DNA of 44,132 bases. Origin: Kribbella albertanoniae (lineage in GTDB: Bacteria > Actinomycetota > Actinomycetes > Propionibacteriales > Kribbellaceae). Position 1 is the stretch's first letter. Each line of letters starts with the position of its first letter. Below, in pieces: positions 32,767 through 42,200 of the stretch. Location of the stretch: the NCBI RefSeq assembly GCF_004348455.1, contig NZ_SMKA01000039.1:1-44132 (forward strand), given 5' to 3'. The notes below the pieces were generated by a model that saw only the letters and a list, made by a program, of their open reading frames with translations, searched no databases and was not told where the DNA came from. The translations under genes were made by a program, and so were the position numbers.

Positions 32767-34077
32767 TCACGCCCACGTTCCGTGCACCATGGGCTGGTAC
32801 CCATAGTGCTCGAGCTCGTCCATACAGGCGATCGGAGCGTGTGCCGCGGCCCGACCGTCCGGTCCCGGAGCAAACACCTCGCCGGACAACACCCGGCCGT
32901 CCCACCCGGTGACCTCGCGGATGCTCTCGACGTACCGGGTCAGCGTCCCGCCATGCTGGTAGTCGTTCTGCTTGCGGACGAAGACGACGAAGTCGAGCGC
33001 ACCCGAGATCAGCATCTGGGTGGCTTCCATCGGCAGCCGCTCGGTCGCCTGGATGGCGTAGGTGCTGATCCGGTTGAACACCTCCATCGAGCTGTTCGAG
33101 TGGATCGTCGACAGCGAGCCGTCGTTACCCTGGCTCATCGCGTTCAGCATCGTCACGATCTCGTCACCCAGCACCTCACCGACGATGACGCGGGACGGGT
33201 TCATACGCAGCGAACGACGGACCAGGTCGGCCATGTGGACCGCGCCGACACCTTCGGAGTTCGGCAGCCGCTCCTCGAACGCGACCACGTTCGGATGCAG
33301 CTCCTTGAACTCGCCCAGACCGAGCTCGAGCGAGCGCTCCACGGTGATCAGACGCTCGTGCGGCTGGATCTCGTTGGCCAGCGCCCGCAGCAGCGTCGTC
33401 TTCCCGGAGTTCGTCGCGCCGGCGATCATGATGTTCTTCCGCGCCGCCACCGCAGCGCTCAGGAACGAGGCCACATCCTGGGAAATGGTCGCGTTGGCCA
33501 CCAGATCGCGGAGGAAGACCCGGCCGAGTCGTGCGCGCCGGATCGAGACCGCCGGCCGCGACGTCACGCCCATCACGGCGGACAGACGCGAACCGTCAGG
33601 CAGCCGCAGGTCGAGCTGCGGGTTCGCGGAGTCGAACGGGCGGCTGGTCAGACCGGCATGGGCAGCCAGCACCTGGATCAGTTCGACCAGTTCGTCATCG
33701 CTCTCGGCGACCGGACCCGGCGTCTCCTCGCGACCGTCGCCGTACTGGACGAAGACCTGGTCGCAGCCGTTGATGTCGATGTTCTCGACCTCGGGGTCGT
33801 CGATCAGCGGCTGTAGCCGCCCGACCCCGAACAGTGCGGAGTGGATGGCGCCGGCGATCTGCGCGTCGTCGTCCGGGGTCGGCGGTGTGCGGCCCTCGGC
33901 CAGCTCGTAGCGGGCGTGATCCTCCAGCACCTGCACGATCAGCGACCGGGCGTACTCACGCTCGTCCTCGGCGCTCATCGGCGGTACGCCGTTCACCTGA
34001 TCGCGACGGCGTTGTTCGTTCAGCCGATCGGCGACCTGGGAACGCAGTCGCCGGACCAGCTCCTGATCGGCGCTCAT
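32767..34077 (-). CDS. cpaF: CpaF/TadA-family secretion ATPase
   Basis: A 436-aa hexameric ATPase that powers Flp pilus assembly. The N-terminal domain includes DDPEVENIDINGCDQVFVQYG (about 93-113). Walker A is GATNSGKT (220-227), the Asp box carries ITVERSLELGL and HPNVVAFEERLPNSEG, and the Walker B/His region is RVIVGEVLGDEIVTMLNAMSQGNDGSLSTIHSNS. All catalytic motifs are present. It overlaps the CpaE-like gene upstream by ATGA and lies 4 bases from tadB. Confidence 0.95.
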   Translation of the reverse strand: MSADQELVRRLRSQVADRLNEQRRRDQVNGVPPMSAEDEREYARSLIVQVLEDHARYELAEGRTPPTPDDDAQIAGAIHSALFGVGRLQPLIDDPEVENIDINGCDQVFVQYGDGREETPGPVAESDDELVELIQVLAAHAGLTSRPFDSANPQLDLRLPDGSRLSAVMGVTSRPAVSIRRARLGRVFLRDLVANATISQDVASFLSAAVAARKNIMIAGATNSGKTTLLRALANEIQPHERLITVERSLELGLGEFKELHPNVVAFEERLPNSEGVGAVHMADLVRRSLRMNPSRVIVGEVLGDEIVTMLNAMSQGNDGSLSTIHSNSSMEVFNRISTYAIQATERLPMEATQMLISGALDFVVFVRKQNDYQHGGTLTRYVESIREVTGWDGRVLSGEVFAPGPDGRAAAHAPIACMDELEHYGYQPMVHGTWA

Positions 34078-34859
34078 GCCGTCGGGAAGGCCGCTTGGGC
34101 CATGTCGAAGTCGTGAGGCGTGGCGACCAGCGCAGCCATCTCAGCCGTGATGTCAGTCGCGGACCGGATCAGCTGGGTCTTCTCGAGCCGGCCGTGTCCG
34201 CGTCCGTCGAAGAACGCCGCACCGACCGGGTCGTAGGCCAGGTGCCAGCGGTGCCGCACCGGCACGGACATGGCGTCCAGGACGGACCACACCTGCTTCA
34301 CGCCGTCCCGCCGCTTCGGGTCGGCCACAACGATCACACCGAGCTGTGCGTCGACGTGGTGCACCAGTGCGGCCAGCCGCTCCCGCAGGTGCGCCACCGA
34401 CGAACCTGTGGCCGAACACACCATCACGATGAGGCGTGCGGACTGGATGATCGGCAGCTGCGGCGAGGTGGCACCAATACGTCCACAATCTGCCAGTACG
34501 TCGGTCTGCTGCATCTGGTTGAACGTGATGCCGAGCGGATGCCACAGACCGCCCATGCCGCCGACCTGCTCGGGTGCACGCACACCAAGCAGTACGTCGA
34601 GCCCACCGTCCAGCTGCTGGCTGTGGGAGTGGATGACGTCGTCGCCGAGGCCCTTCCGGCTCGCAGCGGCCAGACTGACCAGACCGCGGTCGGAGTTGAG
34701 CGGCGTACCGCCAGGTGCGGTCATTCGGATCGCTACGTCGCTACCGGACGGGTCGCACTCGGCCAGCAGCACCTGCCGCGGCCAGAGCGCACCCAGCACC
34801 AGACCTGCGGTGGTAACCCCGGGAGACCCCTTGGCACTCGCAAGAGCTACGAGTGCCAT
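34074..34859 (-). CDS. CpaE/TadZ-like MinD-type protein with degenerate P-loop
   Basis: A 261-aa ParA/MinD-fold protein, probably the localisation factor of the Tad machine. The P-loop region reads ASAKGSPGVTTAG: the signature Lys of the deviant Walker A is present, but the GKT Lys is replaced by Val, and the Walker B-like strand is VLLAECDPSGSD. ATP binding may be weak or absent, as in some TadZ proteins. It overlaps its neighbours on both sides (TGATG with the SAF gene, ATGA with cpaF). Confidence 0.85.
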   Translation of the reverse strand: MALVALASAKGSPGVTTAGLVLGALWPRQVLLAECDPSGSDVAIRMTAPGGTPLNSDRGLVSLAAASRKGLGDDVIHSHSQQLDGGLDVLLGVRAPEQVGGMGGLWHPLGITFNQMQQTDVLADCGRIGATSPQLPIIQSARLIVMVCSATGSSVAHLRERLAALVHHVDAQLGVIVVADPKRRDGVKQVWSVLDAMSVPVRHRWHLAYDPVGAAFFDGRGHGRLEKTQLIRSATDITAEMAALVATPHDFDMAQAAFPTA

Positions 34860-35593
34860 CAGCCACCCCCGTTAGTACGCGGGACGTCCGTCTTCGTTGC
34901 CGGGTTCAGCTTGACCAGCACCAGCGTCTTCGAGGCCGCCGCGGCAGCGACAGCGGTCGCCTTGCCGGCCGGCACGAGGATGGTCACGTTGAGGGTGTTG
35001 ACCGTGGAGCCCTTGTCAGCGACCACACCACCGGCTGCGGACGTCACTGCCGCAGCCGAGACCAGCGTGGCCGGGCCGACGCTGTCCTGGTTCGCCGACG
35101 GCACCCGGACGACCTGCACGATGTCGTCGATCTTCAGCCCGTCCGACGGAGCTCGGCCAGCGTCGAGCACCACGCCGACCTGGGCAGCGCCGCTCGGGAT
35201 CGGAGAAACGTCCGTCACGTTCGACCCACCGATGTACTGCTCCTGGTAGAGCCAGCCCTTTGTGTACTTGCCGATGATCTTCTGCCGCTCGGACCACTTG
35301 GTCAGCGCGCCGGTCGCACCGGCGAGGTCGCCGCTGGTCAAATCCTCGGCGGTGATCTGATGGCCTGGCGGCAGGAAGTCTTTCTTGACCGCGACATAGC
35401 CCTCGCGATTACCGCTGTTCAGGGCGATGAGGGCGGAGCCGGCGGCGCCGAGCAGGATCAGGATGACCGCCAGGGCGGCCAGTGCCGGACGGCGCTCCCG
35501 GCTGTTCGGGAGGCGGTTCGCACCACCGCCCGCCGGCCGGCCCGTACCGCGGGCGTTGGGGGCAGGAGTACGAGTGGAGGACGAGAGACTCAC
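34859..35593 (-). CDS. SAF-domain protein (CpaB/RcpC-like)
   Basis: A 244-aa protein with a Ser/Arg/Pro-rich cytoplasmic N-terminus, one transmembrane helix (about 38-58) and an external SAF domain (GYVAVKKDFLPPGHQITAEDLTSGDL, about 66-130), then a beta-rich tail. In Tad systems this position is taken by CpaB/RcpC, an envelope component. GTG 35593 is chosen because TACGGT lies 6 bases upstream. The longer frame (35632) would include this hexamer. It is the first gene of the core Tad operon. Confidence 0.85.
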   Translation of the reverse strand: MSLSSSTRTPAPNARGTGRPAGGGANRLPNSRERRPALAALAVILILLGAAGSALIALNSGNREGYVAVKKDFLPPGHQITAEDLTSGDLAGATGALTKWSERQKIIGKYTKGWLYQEQYIGGSNVTDVSPIPSGAAQVGVVLDAGRAPSDGLKIDDIVQVVRVPSANQDSVGPATLVSAAAVTSAAGGVVADKGSTVNTLNVTILVPAGKATAVAAAAASKTLVLVKLNPATKTDVPRTNGGG

Positions 35594-35599
35594 GCGCCT

Positions 35600-35605
35600 A
35601 CCGTA
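35600..35605 (-). promoter_or_regulatory. Putative -10 of the Tad operon
   Basis: TACGGT on the minus strand, 6 bases before the GTG at 35593 and with no ribosome-binding site between, consistent with a leaderless operon start. No clear -35. Confidence 0.45.
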
Positions 35606-35645
35606 ATGGCTGTCAGGTGCCATCCTCGCCAACCGGTGCGGCCTG

Positions 35646-36095
35646 TTACCGGCTCGCGACCCGGCTGCGCTCCTCCGACGTCAAAAGCTCGGTGAACGCA
35701 CCCGGTCCGCCGTACAACTGGTCTAGGTAGGTGTAGAGCGCCTGCAGGGCCAGTCCTAGCTGCTGTTGCCAGCCCGCCGCGCTCTCCAGCGCACCTGCGA
35801 GTGCGCGGCCCTCCCCAAGCGTGACGGCAGAGTTCACCGGCTGTTCCAGCCGCTCCCCCGCTCCGGCGCGTCGTGACCGTTGCTCACGAACTGCTCCGGC
35901 CAGCCCAGCGAGCTCCTGATCCACCAGCAGTACGTCGAAGCCGTGGCCGCCGTACAGCTGATCCAGGTACTCACACAGGGCAAGGAACAGCTCGACGCCG
36001 TCGTACTCAGGGCCTTCGGTGGCGACGTGCCGCAGTTGCGCGATCACTCCGCGCGCTTCGGCCACTGTCCACCCGGAAGATCCCAGCTCGGTCAT
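35646..36095 (-). CDS. Hypothetical protein with 80-residue internal duplication
   Basis: A 149-aa soluble, mostly helical protein. The block ALCEYLDQLYGGHGF (about 39-53) recurs as ALYTYLDQLYGGPGAF (about 119-134), exactly 80 residues later, so it is probably a tandem duplication of one small helical domain. No family is recognised. Start ATG 36095 lies 6 bases from TAGGGT, which suggests leaderless expression. It is on the same strand as the Tad operon and 52 bases upstream of it, and divergent from the giant gene. It may be a partner of either. Confidence 0.75.
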   Translation of the reverse strand: MTELGSSGWTVAEARGVIAQLRHVATEGPEYDGVELFLALCEYLDQLYGGHGFDVLLVDQELAGLAGAVREQRSRRAGAGERLEQPVNSAVTLGEGRALAGALESAAGWQQQLGLALQALYTYLDQLYGGPGAFTELLTSEERSRVASR

Positions 36096-36101
36096 GGCTC
36101 G

Positions 36102-36107
36102 ACCCTA
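36102..36107 (-). promoter_or_regulatory. Putative -10 of the 149-aa gene
   Basis: Minus-strand TAGGGT, 6 bases from ATG 36095; it matches the hexamer used for zapE and the aldo/keto reductase. Confidence 0.5.
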
Positions 36108-36144
36108 GGGCGTAAATCGTTAACAGAACGGGTGCTTCGAGTAG

Positions 36145-36197
36145 CTGGCGAGTAACCGAAAGTTTGCTAGCGTCCCGGCCAGACGACCCTTCGGAGG
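36145..36197 (+). promoter_or_regulatory. Putative promoter and ribosome-binding site of the giant gene
   Basis: CTGGCG (36145-36150), a 17-base spacer, TAGCGT (36168-36173), then GGAGG (36193-36197) 4 bases before the GTG at 36202. The -35 is weak. Unlike most nearby genes this one has a normal leader and ribosome-binding site. Confidence 0.4.
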
Positions 36198-36201
36198 TGT
36201 G

Positions 36202-39200
36202 GTGCCTGACCCGCAGAGCCGTGCCCGGACAGCGATTGCCACCGCGTTGGGGATCGCCTGGCCCACTGCTGTCCCGCTCCGCGACGGCAGCGTCTGGCTG
36301 ACCAGCCGGTACGACGTCCTGCCGGAGCGGACCACCTCCGACCTGCAGGCGTACCTGGCCCGCCGGGCCACGGACAAGGTGCACGACGACCGGATGCTGG
36401 CCGAGGCGGTCGCACTGCTCGGCGCCGAGCGTGCCCGCAACCGTGACGAGGAGCCCGGCCTCGGTGCGGCCGCTGCGCTCGACCGGCTGCTCGCTGTGCC
36501 CGGATTGGACCAATCGCGTCAGGACGAGGCCCGCGCGATGCTCCGGGTCGCCCTGCGCAGTGCCGCCCAGACCTCACCCGAAGCCGCTACCCGGCTGGCC
36601 GCTCTTCCCAGCGGCCCCCGGCCCCCTTCGCTGACTGCGGCCGTCTCCGGCGCCGCCACCATCAGCCAGGCCACACGCAGTCTCGGTAGTGCCGTCCCAG
36701 TGACACCGCCTCAGCGCCGCCTCCATCCGCGCCGCATCCTGACCCGAGCAACCGGCACCCCTGGCCGGCCGGCCGACGCACCTCCCTTGACTGCTGACTC
36801 CGCCCTGGCTGCCCTCGGACAACTGCCCGACGCACCTGCCGTTGCCGGCCCCGGACTCGCAGTGATCGGCGGATCGCAGTACGTCCGCGTCGAGGTCGAC
36901 CGGACTGTCGGCACACTGCTCGCCCAAGGCCGTCTGGCAGCCGGTACGGCGGAAGACCCGCACGTACTGCGGATCTCGCCCACCGTCGCCGACGGACAGC
37001 TTGCCCAGGTCTGGACGCACCAGCTCAGCCAGCTGACCCAGCAACTCGCTACTCCCGAGCCCAAGGGCATGTTCGGCCGGCTGAGGGCCCGCTTCGGCGT
37101 CGAGCAGCGCGACATCCGCACCCGCGCGGACTATGCGACGTACCAACTGCTCGCCAAGGAGTGGCGCGACCCGAACGGCACCCGGAGCAAGGCGGAGATC
37201 CGCACCGAGATCGAAGGTCTGGCCGGCGCGATCAAGCGCCGCGGCGGTGCGATGCCCGAGCTGCCCTGGTCGCCCGACGCGCGCTCGGCCCCGGATGCAA
37301 TCGAACTCGGCCGCACAGCCGACCGGCTGCTGAGCGAATCAGCAACCCCGAACTCCCCCGCGGCACTACGTGAGCAGGTCGTCCGGCAGATCGACGAGTT
37401 GGAGACGGCCGTCGCCGGCTTCACCCTGCAGGCCGACTCCAAGGTGGCGTCGGCGGTAGCGGCCACCGTCGAAGCGGCCGACCTCGAAGGTAAAGCCGTT
37501 ACCGAGCAGGGGCTGCGGGATCTGGGCGCCGCCGAGCGGGCTCGCGTGTTCCGTGTCGAGTCCGTTGCCGCTAGCAACAAAGCAGGCCGGCACACCCAGC
37601 TCGCGACCGGATACCAGCAGGTCGCTGACGACGCCGACCACGCGCTGACCGGCTACCGCGATCTGCTCACCGCGATCGACGCCGGTTCGCCCCAGGCACA
37701 GCTGGTCGCGCTCGCCGACGAAGCGACCGACCGCGTCGAGATCTACGAGGCCGCCAGCGCACGAGCCCTACCGGCCCCAGAGTTGATGGAGACCGGCGTA
37801 CCGACCGGCGAGGCACTGCTCGCCCCGGTCGGCGACATCAACCGGATCATCCAGGCCCACGGCGGCAAGCAAGGGCTCGACCCCACCGCTCCCCGGCCGA
37901 TCCCGACCGCTGAGTACCGGCTGCTGATGTCGGACGACGGCCTGGTGATCCCGGTCGGCGGCAGCCCCACCGACGACGTCAAGCAGGTCGGCCAGGTCCG
38001 GCTGCGGATGGAGCGGACCGACCTCAGCGAGATCGTCGACCGCGACCACGATCTGGCCCAGCAGATGAACGGCTGGATCGGCGCCGGCGGACAGGGCATC
38101 GGTAGGGCGAGCACTCGCTCCAGCAGTACGTCGTTCGGTGTGAACCTGCAGCCGATCATGGCGATGGCGCCTCCCGGCAGCGCGATGCACACAGCGAGCC
38201 AGGTCGCCGCGCCCAGGGCAGACGTGAACCGCGGGCAGTCCTTCACCCAGGGGTCGGGTCTGTCGACGCATGAGCAGGACGGCGAGGTCGACGACGCGCA
38301 CGGCGAGTCCCTGCTCTACCGGTCGCAGTGCAAGTGGTTGATCGAGTACCGCAGCTCCCCCACCGCGGACTGGTCACCGGTCGAGACAGTCGATGCCGGT
38401 GAACACCTCACCTGGATCCCCAGTGCCTACACCGTCCAGGCGCCCACGGCGACGGTGACGCTGGAGCAGCTGGGCCGGGCCGACGAGTGCAGTCCGGAGT
38501 TCCCGCCGCACACCGTGACGCGGATCAACGGCGTACAGGACATCAGCGATCGCTTGACCAGGGAACTCCGGGACCGCGAGGGCGGGCTCGACCGGGTCGC
38601 CTACGACCACGTGAACCTGATGGTCACCCGTGACACCAGCAGGCTGCTGCACGAGTTCACCAAGCCCGGTGGGCTCACACGGCCGATCTCGATCGACGGA
38701 CGGCCGGAGTACGAGCTGACCATCGAGGTCGAGCCGGTGTGGAGTACCGCGACGCTCAGCGGCGAGCCCAGCACCGAGGTGGGCAAGGAGGGTGTCGAGG
38801 TCGACTTCTCCGGGATCAACGCCTCCGAGACCTACGGCACCTCGCTGACCGGCACAGTCGGTGCCACCGCGCTAGGAGTGCCGACTGCTTCGGCCGGGCG
38901 CAACGTCAGTCGCTCCGGCGGCCAGAACGTCAGCAGCACCGCCATCACGCCGGTGGTTCATCGCGATCGAGGTTCCACGCAGGGTGTCATCGTCGACTTC
39001 AAGGTCCGGGCCACGCTGCGGAAGATCTCCGACCGCAAGGCCACGCCGATCGTGGTCGAGGACACCTGCAAGGCGCGACTCCGGGTCACCGAGAACGACC
39101 TGCTGCGCGCGGGCGGGCCGGCCGCGGCTGACGCCGTACAGCGGGAGGACGACGGCAGCCTGCGGTTGGACCAGGACAACCGGGTTCTGCTGCGCGGTGA

Positions 39201-42200
39201 TCCCGAACCGCCGACCGGACCGCAGTCCGTGCCGCCCTGGTACGGCGCCGGGCCGAATCAGTTGCGCGGCCCGGGCAAGGCGCTGACGGAGAACCTGCAG
39301 GGCGCGGACCAGGCTCAGCGGGACGCGCTGACGAACCTCAGTCAGCTGGGCCTGGTGCCCCCACTCGACGCGCACTTCCGGCCGCGGATGGACGCGCTGT
39401 CAAAGGATCCGCTGCGGCGAGCCGGTCAGCTCGCGAACTACGACCGGGTGATCCAGAACATCACTGCGCACCGCATCCAGGCCGGGATCAACCAAGCCTG
39501 CCAAGGCGGTTTGCCGGTCACTCTGGTCGATCAGCACACCGGACGCACACCGCGCTACCGCCACTTCCGCCTGGGCGTGGAGCAGGACTTCGACGACCAG
39601 GACGGGCGCGGTACGACGCCTGCGCGCCACGTGGTTCGGCTCGGCATCACCTCGGACGCGACCAGTCGCAGTACGACGCGATCGACCTCCCTGCCGCTGT
39701 CCGCCGGCGCAACGGTCGGCGACGGCCCCGACCAAGGGCAGAGCGGGCCGACAGGCCGGGGCGGCCTCAAGCTCAACCGGAACGCGGTCGGGCGCAGTGT
39801 CACGACGACTACCGGCCGCCGGGTCAACCGCGTCGTGCTCGCCGAGAGCACCGAGCCGCTCGACGTGATCCGGCAGGGCATCCGGATCACGTTCGCGGAG
39901 CGCACCGGCCGCGGCCTGGAAACGCCGATCGCCGATGTTCACGGTTCGATGGACCTGTTCTACGCGCAGTCCGAGACGCGCGCCGAGGTGCCGGTCATCG
40001 AGGCGATCCCGAAGGCGCCGACGGCTGCCGCGGTCCGCGAGGGAATCACAGTGGCCCTCGATGCGAGGGATCCGGCCAACCAGATCTTCAGCCAGGTCAA
40101 GGCCTTCAACGCCGCCGCGCAGCTGCCCGCCTCCGCCCCGGACGAGGAGGTCGAGGAGGCCGACCGGGCCGACGCCATCACGATCGCGCAGCTGGACGCC
40201 GCCCTCTCCACGGACCGCCTGGTCGCGCGTCCGGACTGGATGAACGGCGACTTCGAGATCCCGGAGATGATCACGGCGCCGCCGGCGAACCTGGCCGAGG
40301 CGATCGCCGATCGCAGCGTGCTTCCCCAGCAGTACAAGGTCATTCTTCGCGGCCGCGCGGTCAGTCAGACCTTCCTGGCAGTCACCCAGCAGAACACCGC
40401 GGACATCAACCTCACCCTGACCGATGCCTCCTACACCTCCGGTACGTCGACCTCGGACGGGGCAGGTATCGAGGGCGGCGGCGGTCAGACCGATGCCGAT
40501 GCGTCGTCGGTGGCCGGATCGGGCTCCATCGGCCGGAACGCCGGGTCGTCGCAGTCCACGAGTGTGAGCCGCGCGACCGGGCAGGAGTGGCTGCTGGTCA
40601 ACACAGGCACGCACTACGAGTTCCTGGAGCGCTACGAGCTCGAAGCCGACATCATCGACTCCACCGGCACCGTCGTACAGACCGTTCAGCTCGACGACGC
40701 ACTCGCTCAGAAGGCGATGGCCGAGCGGCGTGCCCTCGCGCTCTATGCGAAGCGCGAGCTCGACCTGCCGCTGCCGGTCGTGGCCGATGTCGCCGAGCGG
40801 TACCTGCACGATCGCGTCACGATGGATTCGCGGGTCGCGATCGGCTTCCTCCGCCGCTACGAGCTCGAACGGGCCGGGGTCACCACCGGCCTGGCCGCCG
40901 AGCACTCCTCCGAGCAGCTGGCCGCGAAGGTGTCCGAGAACGCCGGCATCTCGGCGCCCAGCCAGGTCGACGAGCGACTGCTCGCCACCGAGAAACTGGC
41001 TGCTCAGCGACGTGCGGTCGACCCGGGGCCGTCGTACCGGGAAAGCCTTGCGTCGGCTCAGATCGACTCGCTGACCGTCGCCGGTCCGGACGGCTTGCCG
41101 GTCGACCTTTTCGAGCTCGTCCGGCCGCAGTTCGAGGAGATCGCGCCGGGGGTGCTGACCGAGAGCAAGCTGCTGGCGCCGGCGCTACGGGTCAACCTGG
41201 CCGCGGACGCCCACCGGGGCGAGCTCGAGAACATGCTCGGTGCGCGTGGCTTCGTCGCCACGATCGAGGTGCCGATCCAGGGGCAGGAACGCCCGGATCT
41301 GTACGAGGTCCAGATCACCGCGGAGATGGTCGGTGAGTACACCGTCGACGGGACGCCGGAGATCCCCGGTGTCGAGGCGATCGGTCTCGACCAGGGCTAC
41401 GGGTATCACGGGCAGGACCAGGTGATCGGCCACAGTACGACGTACTCCGCAGAGCTCGGCGGCAGCGCCGCGGCCGGTGATTCGGGCAACGTGGGCGGCA
41501 AAGTCGCCCGCGTCGGCTCGAAGGAGGCCGCCAGCAACACGACGAACACAACCGTGAATCGGACCGGGCATTTCGACATGTCCGAGGTGAAGCGCTCGAT
41601 CGTCTACACCTCCAACGTCACCCGGATCCAGGGCGCCGGTGCCGCCGCGCTCACCAGCGCGCGTTGGAAGCTGGACCGGACGACGCCGGACGAGCTCTCT
41701 GTTGCGGCGACCCCACGGCAGCTGCAGGCCGAGCTCAGCCTGCTGGTGCCGAAGAAGCTACTCCGCGAGCCCGGGACCCGTCCGCAACTCGAGGACCACA
41801 CCGAGCATCGACCGATCCGGGTCACCGAGAGCGCAGTCCCTGAGACCACCCAGCCGTACGGCCTCGGCGACTCGCGGACCAACCAGCTGTACGACGTCCT
41901 GAGCGCGGAACTGAGTGAGCCCAGGGTGCTCGGGCCGGCCGGGTTCGCCGAGCATCGTGGCGCGCTGGAGGGGCATCTCAAGGCTACGGCGATGAAGGCG
42001 TACTTCCACGAGCTGATCAGTGATGGTGGTCTGCGCCTGCCTCCGATGGTTGCTCGCGGCAACGGTAAGACCACGGTCAGCACCACGATCAGCGCGCGGA
42101 TGACCGGTCTCGAGCTGGTCGAGGGCCCGATCGGTGATGCCCAGACCGGGGCGGTGTCGCGACGTGAGACCTCCGTCCGCTCGGGCAGCTCAGGGAGCCA

